NCBI RefSeq assembly: GCF_003789055.1
Contig: NZ_ML119082.1
Coordinates: forward strand, 62,001 to 126,000
Direction: 5' to 3'
Length of the DNA: 64,000 bases
From: Histidinibacterium lentulum
GTDB lineage: Bacteria; Pseudomonadota; Alphaproteobacteria; Rhodobacterales; Rhodobacteraceae
In this document: in pieces, positions 17,526 through 26,000 of the stretch
How positions within the stretch are numbered: position 1 is the first letter of the stretch
How the letters are laid out: the number at the start of each line of letters is the position of its first letter
Notes under the pieces: generated by a model
What the model saw: only the letters and a program-made list of their open reading frames with translations
Told to the model about the DNA's origin: nothing
The model's database searches: none
Program-made: the position numbers and the translations under genes

Positions 17526-18650
17526 TCAGGCGGTCCGCGGTTCGGCGTCCGCCCGTTCGAGGCAGACCGCGTCCAGCCCCTCGTGCGTGGTCTGGTCCGA
17601 CAGGAACAGCGCCAGCGACCGGGTCGGACCCATATGCGCCGCGCCCACGGTTACCGCGATCATCACCGGCACGCCGAGGATGGCCCCCAGGGCGCCCCAC
17701 ATCCAGCCGAAGAGCAGGACCGACACGAGGATCACGATGGGCGCCAGCGACACCTGGTTTCCCTGGACATGCGGATCGACGAAATTGCCAAGGACCTGCT
17801 CGATGACCACGAGCCCGCCGAAGATCACCAGCGGGTTCGCCCCGTCGCCGGTCAGCGCGGCATAGCTCACCGGCAGAAGCGACGAGATCACCGAGCCGAT
17901 GTTGGGCACGAAGCTGAAGAGAAAGGTCATCAGCGCCCAGACAAGCACGAGGTCGACGTCGCACCACCAGAGCCACGCCGTGTAGAGGCTCGAGGTCAGC
18001 AGGCCCAGCGCCGCCCGCGCCAGCAGGTAGAGCCGGAGCTTCCGCGCGATCTGGCGCACGGCGCTGCGCCAGCGGCTGCTGTCCTCCTCGTCGCTGACCG
18101 CCCGCAGCTTCGCGACCGCCCGCGGCGCCTCGGTCAGCATCAGCAGCGTCAGGAAGAGCGTGATGATCAGCGTCAGCACCGTGCTCGCCGACTGGTTGAT
18201 CACCTGGGTCAGGGTGGAGGACAGCATGTTGACGCCGCGGTCCCCCACGAGGTTCAGCAACTGCTCGATGTCCCGGCCGAAGACCGACCAGTCCGAGAGA
18301 TCGGCCTCGCCCACCAGCGCGTCGATCCGCCGCGACATCGCCCCGATGGCGCCGGCGATCCGTCGGGCGCCGACCCAGAAGGCCCCCAGAAACAGCGCGA
18401 AGACCGCGACGATCACCAGCATCGCCGCGAGGATGCCGGGCCAGCGGATATGGCGCGGCACGAGATCGGCGATCCGCCGCTCCACGGGTGAGACCACCAG
18501 CGTGATGAAGAGCGCGAGGAAGACCGGCACGATGACCGGCCGCATCATGATCAGCGCGAAGCCCACGAGCACCAGCGCGACGATCCCCAGGAACCAGGTG
18601 CGCAGGGTCGAAAGGGAGACCTGCCGGTCGTCGGCCGGAGGTATCTGCAT
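17526..18650 (-). CDS. AI-2E family (PerM-like) transporter
   Basis: Predicted 374-residue integral membrane protein with the family layout: two or three N-terminal helices (LALFITLVVSPVERRI), a central amphipathic and coiled region (about 115-180), then a cluster of helices with VPNIGSVISSLLP and DPHVQGNQVSLAPIVILVSV, the conserved DPxxxGxxxxLxPxxxLxxV signature. Members export autoinducer-2 or act in sodium/proton exchange; the substrate cannot be told from sequence. The ATG at 18650 follows a GAGGAG site. The 250 bases upstream, before the protease gene, show no gene. Confidence 0.88.
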   Translation of the reverse strand: MQIPPADDRQVSLSTLRTWFLGIVALVLVGFALIMMRPVIVPVFLALFITLVVSPVERRIADLVPRHIRWPGILAAMLVIVAVFALFLGAFWVGARRIAGAIGAMSRRIDALVGEADLSDWSVFGRDIEQLLNLVGDRGVNMLSSTLTQVINQSASTVLTLIITLFLTLLMLTEAPRAVAKLRAVSDEEDSSRWRSAVRQIARKLRLYLLARAALGLLTSSLYTAWLWWCDVDLVLVWALMTFLFSFVPNIGSVISSLLPVSYAALTGDGANPLVIFGGLVVIEQVLGNFVDPHVQGNQVSLAPIVILVSVLLFGWMWGALGAILGVPVMIAVTVGAAHMGPTRSLALFLSDQTTHEGLDAVCLERADAEPRTA

Positions 18651-18900
18651 CGTCCGCTCCTCTTCGGTCCTGCCCGCCTGTCTCCCGGGCCCGGACATCT
18701 GGCCATGACGAGGCGACCCCTGCAAGACGCTCCCGGAGCGGACGTGACTGCCCGTGACCGCCTGCGCGCCTCTCCGGCGGCGCGAGCCCGGCCCGGCGGC
18801 CGGCGATCCGGAAGACGGCCATGCGGCGGTGACCCGGCACAGGCGGACGGCGGAGAGCTCCGGGCTATTCCTCCGCGCGCAGACCGGAGTGCGGCCGCTC

Positions 18901-20010
18901 CTAGATCGTCCGTTCCAGCTCGATGGACAGCGCGCGCTCCTCGCGTCCCCGGCGGAGCATGAGCCGGACGACATCGCCCTCTGCGCGCCGGTCGAACTGC
19001 GCCAGAAGGTCGTCCACCGTCCGCACCGGCTCGCCATCGACCGAGACGATCACATCCCCCGGCACGATCCGCCCCGCCCGGTCGATCCGCGCCGGCTCGA
19101 GCCCGGCCCGAGCGGCGGGGCCGCCGGGCCGCAGGCCGAGGATCAGCACGCCGTCGAGCCCCTGCCGGTTCACCGCCGCGTTCACCCGCGCATCCACCTC
19201 GATCCCGATGCCGGGCGGACGATAGCGCCCGGTCTCGATCAGCTGCGGCACCACCCGCCGCACCGTGCCCACGGGCACGGCGAAACCGATCCCGGCGCTG
19301 GCCCCCGACGGCGAGAAGATCGCCGTGTTGACCCCGATGATCCGCCCCGCGCTGTCGAGAAGCGGACCGCCGGAATTGCCCGGGTTGATGGCGGCATCGG
19401 TCTGGATCAGCCCCCGGATCGTGCCGCGCTCACCCGGCAGTTCGCGGTCGAGCGCCGAGACGATGCCCGTGGTCAGCGTCCAGTCCAGCCCGAAGGGATT
19501 GCCGATCGCCAGCACCTCCTGCCCCACCTGCAGATCGCGGGAATGGCCCATGGGCAGGGGCGCCGGCAGCTCCCTCCCCTCGATCCGGAGCACCGCGAGA
19601 TCGTTGGCCGGATCCCGCCCAACGAGTCGCGCCGGAAAGCTCCTCCCGTCGGCCAGCGCGACGGTGGCGGAGGAGCGCCCGCGGATCACATGATCGTTGG
19701 TGACGATGTGGCCCGCCGTGTCGTAGATGAAGCCCGACCCGGTGCCGGCCGGCTGGTCGTAGCTGCGCCGTGTCCAGGGATCGACGACCCGGTCGGCCGT
19801 GGAGATCGCGACCACCGCCTCCCGCGCCGCCTGGAAAAGCTGGATGGTCGAGCGTTCCTCCTCCGTCAGGACGAGCGGCGGCGGCGTTTCCTCCGCGGTG
19901 GCCTGGCCGAAGAGGTAGCCCGCGACCCCGCTCGCGCCGAGCCCCACCGCTCCCGCAGCGCCCAGCCGCAGGATGCCGCGGCGTCCGATCCTGAAACCCT
20001 CCTGTCGCAT
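18901..20010 (-). CDS. HtrA/DegP-like serine protease
   Basis: Predicted 369-residue trypsin-like protease with one PDZ domain, probably acting on misfolded periplasmic proteins. The N-terminus has GRRGILRLGAAGAVGLGASG, a twin-arginine-flanked hydrophobic stretch that is a signal or anchor. The triad is complete: His in TNDHVI, Asp in NDLAVL and Ser in NPGNSGGPLLD. The PDZ domain occupies about residues 270-365. The start at 20010 is the most plausible, although no strong ribosome site is seen and in-frame codons upstream remain open. It is divergent from the lytic transglycosylase with 79 bases between. Confidence 0.88.
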   Translation of the reverse strand: MRQEGFRIGRRGILRLGAAGAVGLGASGVAGYLFGQATAEETPPPLVLTEEERSTIQLFQAAREAVVAISTADRVVDPWTRRSYDQPAGTGSGFIYDTAGHIVTNDHVIRGRSSATVALADGRSFPARLVGRDPANDLAVLRIEGRELPAPLPMGHSRDLQVGQEVLAIGNPFGLDWTLTTGIVSALDRELPGERGTIRGLIQTDAAINPGNSGGPLLDSAGRIIGVNTAIFSPSGASAGIGFAVPVGTVRRVVPQLIETGRYRPPGIGIEVDARVNAAVNRQGLDGVLILGLRPGGPAARAGLEPARIDRAGRIVPGDVIVSVDGEPVRTVDDLLAQFDRRAEGDVVRLMLRRGREERALSIELERTI

Positions 20011-20089
20011 TGCGCGTACACATGGGTATGCTGGATCGAGGCGCCAACCCATGCTAGCGTCCGATGATTTCGTATGACTGGAGACCACA

Positions 20090-20902
20090 ATGCGAAAAGC
20101 CGCCATCGCCATTGCCCTGATATCCGCATCCGCCGCGGGGGCGGCACCCTGCATCACCAGCCAGGGTCAGTTCGGGGCCTACAAGCAGGCCCTGAGGCAG
20201 GAGGCGGCAGCGGCAGGCATTGGCCCGAGCGGGCTGCAGGCGCTCGATGCGGCACAGCTTTCGGGCATCACCTGGCGGTTCGAGAGCGATCCGTCGTCCC
20301 AGTCCGGCACCCGCTATCGCAGCCCCGAGCAGTTCCTCACCGCGCGCTTCGCCAGCGTCAATTCCTTCGTCTCCAGCGCGCAGCAGCGCCTGAACCAGAA
20401 CCGCGCCTTCTTCGACGCGATCGAGCGTCAATATGGCGTGCCGGGCTCGATCCTCGTGTCGATCTGGGGCTACGAGACCTCCTGGGGCGGCTTCACCGGC
20501 GACACGCCCATCGTCGGCGGTGCGGTCACCCTCGCCTCCTACTGCCGCCGTCACCCCCGGTTCGAGGACGACGCGCTCGCCGCGCTCCAGCTCGTCGACC
20601 AGGGCGTGATCACCGGCAACAGCCGCGGCGGCCCGTCCGGCGAGCTCGGCCACATGCAGTTCCTCGCCGGGAACTGGGTCCGCTTCGGCGTCGATGCCAA
20701 CGGCGACGGCCGCAGGGACCCCAACAACGTCGCCGACGCGCTGGCGACCGCCGCGAACATGCTGCGGGCGAACGGCTGGCGCGCGGGCCAGCCCTACAGC
20801 GAAGGCACGGCGAACTTCGGCGTCCTGTCGGCCTGGAACGACAGCGGCAACTACCAGCGCGCCATCGCCTATGCCGCCGGCCTGATCGACGGCGGGTCCT
20901 GA
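20090..20902 (+). CDS. lytic murein transglycosylase (MltB/SLT_2 family)
   Basis: Predicted 270-residue secreted enzyme that cleaves the MurNAc-GlcNAc bond of peptidoglycan. A signal peptide (MRKAAIAIALISASAAGAAP) is followed by the SLT_2 domain. The catalytic Glu is in SIWGYETSWGG near residue 130, with GELGHMQFLAGNW and the DANGDGRRDPNNVADALATAANML segment typical of MltB-type enzymes. It has no lipobox, so it should be soluble in the periplasm. The 3' end abuts a repeat array. Confidence 0.9.
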   Translation: MRKAAIAIALISASAAGAAPCITSQGQFGAYKQALRQEAAAAGIGPSGLQALDAAQLSGITWRFESDPSSQSGTRYRSPEQFLTARFASVNSFVSSAQQRLNQNRAFFDAIERQYGVPGSILVSIWGYETSWGGFTGDTPIVGGAVTLASYCRRHPRFEDDALAALQLVDQGVITGNSRGGPSGELGHMQFLAGNWVRFGVDANGDGRRDPNNVADALATAANMLRANGWRAGQPYSEGTANFGVLSAWNDSGNYQRAIAYAAGLIDGGS

Positions 20903-20910
20903 CCCCCGGC

Positions 20911-21208
20911 CCCGCAGGCCGGGCTTCAGCCCGGCCAACCTCACTGTAGGCCGGGCCTCGGCCCGGCACGCCCCATGGCCCGCAAGCCGGGGACAAGCCC
21001 GGCAAACCTCACTGTAGGCCGGGCCTCGGCCCGGCACGCCCCATGGCCCGCAAGCCGGGGACAAGCCCGGCAAACCTCACTGTAGGCCGGGCCTCGGCCC
21101 GGCACGCCCACGGCCCGCAAGCCGGGGACAAGCCCGGCAAACCTCACTGTAGGCCGGGCCTCGGCCCGGCACGCCCCATGGCCCGCAAGCCGGGGACAAG
21201 CCCGGCAA
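20911..21208 (+). repeat. tandem 68-bp repeat array with internal inverted repeats
   Basis: Four head-to-tail copies start with TCACTGTAGGCCGGGCC at 20941, 21009, 21077 and 21144 (periods 68, 68 and 67), preceded by a half unit from 20911. Each unit contains two hairpins, GCCGGGC-CTC-GGCCCGGC and GCCGGGG-ACAA-GCCCGGC. Copies are almost identical, which implies recent amplification. The array fills the space between the transglycosylase stop and the tRNA-like gene. Confidence 0.9.
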
Positions 21209-21227
21209 TCCCCATTCGCAATGACCC

Positions 21228-21301
21228 TAGGCCCAGTCGGATTCGAACCGACACTGTAGGGAGTTTAAGTCCCTTCTCTCTACCGGTTGGAGTATGGGCC
21301 C
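21228..21301 (-). tRNA. tRNA-like gene, anticodon UAA, short variable loop
   Basis: On the minus strand a 74-base cloverleaf can be folded. The acceptor is GGGCCCA/TGGGCCT (first pair G-U), the anticodon stem is AGGGA/TCCCT around the loop CTTAAAC, and the T arm is GTCGG-TTCGAAT-CCGAC. Anticodon UAA would read the Leu codon UUA, but leucine tRNAs have a long variable arm and this one has only five bases (ACAGT). The D arm also pairs poorly (about three pairs, offset). CCA is not encoded. It may be an unusual tRNA, a decayed one or a tRNA-like RNA. Confidence 0.7.
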
Positions 21302-21346
21302 GGGTGCCGCCTCTCTAGCGCCTCGGGCACCGGGCGGGCAAGGCGA

Positions 21347-21802
21347 TCACTCGGCATCCGGATCCGGGATCGGCGTGCCGCGCAGCACGACCCGGCCACC
21401 CGACAGCATCTGCAGCACCCCCTCCGACACGAGCCCCGCTGCCTGTGCGGACTCGAGTGCCGCGAAGAGTGCCTGCTCCTGCGCCATCAGCGGGTCGGAG
21501 CAGGCCATCATCGTGGACGCGAGCGGCCCGATCTCGACCCGTGCGTCGGCCTCGACGGTGATCTGGCCCATGAACCGGTTGCAGCCGCTGCTGCCCGCGA
21601 TGCGCCCGTCCTCCGTCAGGGTCAGATGAGGCAACCGACCCTCGAACGACGGGATCGTCGGCGCGCCGTCGATCTGGTCGATCTGCCAGGTTCCGGCGGT
21701 CGGGGCCTCGAAGGGCTCGGACGTGGCGCGCAGCTCTGCGCTCCACAGGACAGAGGCCGCGGCTGCGGCGGCAAGGGCGGTCAGGGCGGTACGACGGATC
21801 AT
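21347..21802 (-). CDS. META-domain (HslJ-like) exported protein
   Basis: Predicted 151-residue protein with an N-terminal signal (MIRRTALTALAAAAAASVLW) and one META domain. The hallmark GSSGCNRFMGQ near residue 93 and TMMACSDPLMAQEQALFAAL near residue 120 match HslJ-type proteins, with the two cysteines of the domain in place. Related proteins contribute to heat-shock or antibiotic tolerance, but the molecular role is unknown. There is no lipobox, so it is probably periplasmic. It lies between the tRNA-like gene and a TPR protein gene on the same strand. Confidence 0.85.
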   Translation of the reverse strand: MIRRTALTALAAAAAASVLWSAELRATSEPFEAPTAGTWQIDQIDGAPTIPSFEGRLPHLTLTEDGRIAGSSGCNRFMGQITVEADARVEIGPLASTMMACSDPLMAQEQALFAALESAQAAGLVSEGVLQMLSGGRVVLRGTPIPDPDAE

Positions 21803-21890
21803 GGCGGGGTCCTCGGCGGTTTCGGGTGTGGTCGCTTGCCTTGACGCACGGGGCCGCCCCCTCCTTGGCAGAATTACGCCACGTCATCCT

Positions 21891-22445
21891 TCAGATCGGC
21901 TCACCCGGGGGCTCCCGCAGCAAGGCGCGTTCGGACAGCCAGGGGTTCAGCGCCAGGGCCGCCCGCAGCGCCGCCTGCCCCTCCTCCATCCGCCCCATGC
22001 CGAGCAGCGTCAGCGCCTTGCCCGACAGCGCCCCCACATGGCGCGGGTTCAGCTCCAGCGTCCGCTCGAGATCCCACAGGGCGGCGCCATAGTCCCGGCG
22101 GAGGAAGCTCGCGAAGGCCCTCTGGTTGTAGCCCTCCGCGTAGTCCGGACAGTAGTCCACGAGGAGGTCGAACACCTCCCGCGCCTCGAGAAAGGCATGG
22201 CTCTCCCGCAGCGCCATCCCCCGGTCCAGCAGCTCCTGCGCCTCAGCGTCCGGCGCGTCGGTCCAGAGCGCCCAGAGATCGTCCGACAGGATCCGCGCGG
22301 TGCGCTCGTCGGGCGCGGCCTGAATCTCGGCGAGGATCGACTCGAGTTCCGCGGCATGATCCGGCGGATCGGGACAAGTCTCCTGGGCCGCCGCGAGGCC
22401 GGCGCCCAGGGCGAAGACGGGGACAAGCAGCAGGACCGGTTTCAT
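21891..22445 (-). CDS. exported TPR-repeat protein
   Basis: Predicted 184-residue protein. A signal peptide (MKPVLLLVPVFALGAGLAAAQ) leads to a helical region and about three tetratricopeptide repeats, seen in EAREVFDLLVDYCPDYAEGYNQRA, YGAALWDLERTLELNPRHVGA and EGQAALRAALALNPW. The repeats form a protein-binding scaffold in the periplasm. The start at 22445 is set by the signal peptide; the frame stays open upstream but looks non-coding. Function and partner are unknown. Confidence 0.8.
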   Translation of the reverse strand: MKPVLLLVPVFALGAGLAAAQETCPDPPDHAAELESILAEIQAAPDERTARILSDDLWALWTDAPDAEAQELLDRGMALRESHAFLEAREVFDLLVDYCPDYAEGYNQRAFASFLRRDYGAALWDLERTLELNPRHVGALSGKALTLLGMGRMEEGQAALRAALALNPWLSERALLREPPGEPI

Positions 22446-22483
22446 GGGACGCAGCGTGACAGCCGCCCTGCGCCCCCGCCAAG

Positions 22484-22954
22484 TCACGTCGCCGTGAACC
22501 CCTCCTCCTTCACCGCCTGCATCGCCACGTAGGTCGAGGTCTGCGCCAGGTGCGGCAGCGCCGAGATCCGCTCCGCCAGGACCCGCCGGTAGTCCGCCAT
22601 CGAGCGCGTCCGTACCTTCAGCAGGTAGTCGAAATTCCCCGCGATCAGGTGGCACTGCTCCACCTCGGGGATCGCCAGGACCCCCGCGTTGAACGCCGCC
22701 AGCGCCGCCTCCCGCGTGTCCGTCAGCTTCACCTCGACGAAGGCCACGTGATCCCGCCCCAGCCGGATCGGATCCATCAGCGCCCGGTATCCGCGGATCA
22801 CCCCCGCCGCCTCCAGCCGCTTCAGCCGCGCCTGTGCCGGCGATTTCGTCAGGCCCACCCGGCGCCCAAGTTCCGTGAGGCTGATCCGCCCCTCCACCGC
22901 CAGCACCTCGAGAATCGCCCTGTCGAACCGGTCGAGCCCGCTCCCGTCATCCAT
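22484..22954 (-). CDS. Lrp/AsnC family regulator, probable proline-responsive activator of putA
   Basis: Predicted 156-residue leucine-responsive-type regulator. It has an N-terminal helix-turn-helix (LDRFDRAILEVLAVEGRISLTELG and VGLTKSPAQARLKRLE) and a C-terminal RAM effector-binding domain (residues about 65-150, ending LPHLAQTSTYVAMQAVKEE). It is divergent from putA, the arrangement of PutR regulators that activate putA with proline in alphaproteobacteria. The ATG at 22954 has GGAG at good spacing; an upstream ATG at 22975 lacks one. A perfect palindrome lies 23 bases upstream of the start. Confidence 0.85.
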   Translation of the reverse strand: MDDGSGLDRFDRAILEVLAVEGRISLTELGRRVGLTKSPAQARLKRLEAAGVIRGYRALMDPIRLGRDHVAFVEVKLTDTREAALAAFNAGVLAIPEVEQCHLIAGNFDYLLKVRTRSMADYRRVLAERISALPHLAQTSTYVAMQAVKEEGFTAT

Positions 22955-22977
22955 CGTCCCGCTCCATGCCGCCAATC

Positions 22978-22992
22978 AAGGACATCGTCCTT
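22978..22992 (+). promoter_or_regulatory. palindromic Lrp-type operator candidate
   Basis: AAGGACATCGTCCTT is a perfect 6-3-6 inverted repeat in the 111-base divergent space between the Lrp regulator and putA. Lrp/AsnC proteins bind short imperfect palindromes of this size, so this is the best candidate for the putA control site. Confidence 0.5.
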
Positions 22993-23065
22993 CGAATACC
23001 TTGCTTCCCGTCGAATGTCCCGCCGGTTCCGGTGTAGAGTCACGCAACCCCCACAGGAGCCCGCC

Positions 23066-26000
23066 ATGCCCCGCGACGACAGCCCCGACCTCCGCACGCG
23101 CCTCGACGCCGCCACCTACGCGGACGAGCGCGCCACGCTCGAGCGCCTCGCCGCCGAGGCCGCCCTGTCCCCCGAGGACCGCGCCCGCATCGCGGACCGC
23201 GGCGCGGATCTCGTCCGCCGCATCCGCGCGACGTCCCGCCCCGGCCTGATGGAGGTGTTCCTCGCCGAATACGGCCTCTCCACCGACGAGGGCATCGCCC
23301 TCATGTGCCTCGCCGAGGCGCTGCTGCGCGTGCCCGACGCCCCCACGATCGACGCCCTCATCGAGGACAAGATCGCGCCCTCGGACTGGGGCCGCCACCT
23401 CGGCCACTCCTCCTCCAGCCTCGTCAATGCCTCCACCTGGGCGCTGATGCTGACGGGCCGCGTGCTGGACGAGGACCGCCCAGCGCCCTTCCGCGCCCTC
23501 CGCGGCGCCGTCAAACGCCTCGGAGAGCCCGTGATCCGCAGCGCCGTGGGCCGGGCGATGCGCGAGATGGGCCGCCAGTTCGTCCTCGGCCAGGACATCG
23601 AGGCCGCCATGGACCGCGCCTCGAAGATTGAGGCGAAGGGCTACACCTACAGCTACGACATGCTGGGCGAGGCCGCGCGCAGCTGGGCCGATGCCCACCG
23701 CTACGCCGCCGATTACGCCCGCGCCATCGACGCGATCTCCGCCGCCGCGACCCACGGCGACATCGCCGCGAACCCCGGCATCTCGGTGAAGCTCTCCGCG
23801 CTCCACCCCCGCTACGAGGAGGCCCGCCGCACCCGCGTGGTGACAGAACTCTCCCCCCGCCTCGCCGATCTCTGCGCCGCCGCCGCAGAGGCCGGCATGG
23901 GTCTCAACGTGGACGCAGAGGAGGCCGACCGCCTCGCCCTGTCCCTCGACGTGATCGAGGCGGCCCTCGCCGATCCCCGCCTTGCAGGCTGGCAGGGCTT
24001 CGGCATCGTGGTGCAGGCCTATGGCCAGCGCGCCGGCCACACCATCGACTGGGCCGCGGACCTTGCCCGGCGGCAGGACCGCCGCATCATGGTCCGCCTC
24101 GTCAAGGGCGCCTACTGGGACACCGAGATCAAGCGCGCCCAGGTCATGGGGCTCGACGCCTTCCCGGTCTTCACCGACAAGGCCGCCACGGATGTCAGCT
24201 ACATCGCCTGCGCGAAGAAGCTGCTCGGCCTCACGGACCGGCTCTATCCGCAGTTCGCCACCCACAACGCCCATACCATGGCGGCCGTGCTGCACATGGC
24301 CGAGGGCCTGCCCCCCACGGCCTGGGAATTCCAGCGCCTGCACGGCATGGGCGAGACCCTGCACGAGATCGTCCGCAAGGATCACGGTACGCGGCACCGC
24401 ATCTACGCCCCCGTGGGCGCCCATGCCGATCTTCTCGCCTATCTCGTCCGCCGCCTTCTCGAGAACGGCGCCAATTCCTCCTTCGTCAACCAGATCGTGG
24501 ACGAGACCGTCCCGCCGGAGACCGTCGCCGCCGATCCCTTCGACGCCCTCGGCCGGGCCGCGCCCCTGCGGAGGGGCACCGACCTCTTCCACCCCGAACG
24601 CCCCAACTCCCGGGGCTGGGACCTGACCCACCGCCCGACGCTCGAGGCCCTCGACGCCGCCCGGGGCGCCCACCGCCGGACCCGGTGGACCGCCGCCCCC
24701 TCCTCATCTGGCCAAAAATACTCAAGAAAAGATGAACACGCGCCGCTCGAGGTGAAAAACCCCGCCGATCCCTCCGACATCGTCGGACAGGTCCGCTGGG
24801 CCGACGAAGCCGACGTGCAACGCGCCCTCGACGCCGCGACCCCCTGGTCAGCCCCGCCCGAAACCCGCCGCGCCACCCTCGACGCCGTGGCCGACGCCTA
24901 CGAGGCCCATGCCGGCGAGCTCTTCGCCATCCTCCACCGCGAGGCGGGCAAGTCCCTCCCCGATGCCGTGGCCGAACTGCGCGAGGCCGTCGATTTCCTG
25001 CGCTACTACGCCGTTCGCGCCAGCGACGACGGCGGCGCGCCGGGCACATGGGCCTGCATCAGCCCCTGGAACTTCCCGCTCGCCATCTTCACCGGCCAGA
25101 TCGCCGCGGCCCTCGCCACGGGCAACGCGGTCCTGTCGAAACCCGCCGAACAGACGCCCCTCGTCGCCGCCCGCGCCATCGCGCTGATGCACGGGGCGGG
25201 CGTGCCCGACACCGCTCTTCAGCTCCTGCCCGGGGACGGCACCGTGGGCGCCGCCCTCACCGGCTCGGGCCGCCTCTCGGGGGTCGCCTTCACCGGCTCG
25301 ACGGACACCGCCCGGCGCATCCGCACCAGCCTTGCCGAAACCCATCCCCCCGGCACGCCGCTCGTGGCCGAAACCGGCGGGCTCAATGCGATGATCGTCG
25401 ATTCCACCGCCCTGCCCGAACATGCGGTGCGCGACATCCTCGCCTCCTCCTTCCAGTCCGCGGGCCAGCGCTGTTCCGCCCTGCGCTGCCTCTATGTGCA
25501 GAAGGACATCGCGCCGGCCCTGATCGAGCTTCTCAAGGGCGCCATGGACACGCTGATCGCCGGCGATCCCTGGGAGCACGAGACCGACCTCGGCCCGGTG
25601 ATCGACGCCGAGGCGCAGGAGGGCATCCGCGCGCATGTGGACGCCGCCCGCGCCGAGGGCCGCCTCCTGCACGAGACCCCCGTCCCCGGCACCGGCACCT
25701 TCGTCGCCCCGGCCCTGATAAGGGTCGGCGGCATAGGGGATCTCGAGCGGGAGATCTTCGGCCCCGTGCTCCATGTGGCCACCTTCGGGGCGCACGAGGT
25801 CGACGCCGTCATCGACCGGATCAACGCCACCGGCTACGGGCTCACCTTCGGCCTGCACACCCGCATCGACGACCGCGTGCAGCAGGTCATGGACCGGATC
25901 GAGGTGGGGAACGCCTATGTGAACCGCAACCAGATCGGCGCCATCGTGGGCAGTCAGCCCTTCGGTGGCGAGGGTCTCTCCGGCACCGGGCCCAAGGCGG

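Noticed and set aside
20911-21208. CRISPR array
   Set aside because: Copies are directly adjacent with no unique spacers and no cas genes are present; it is a tandem repeat.
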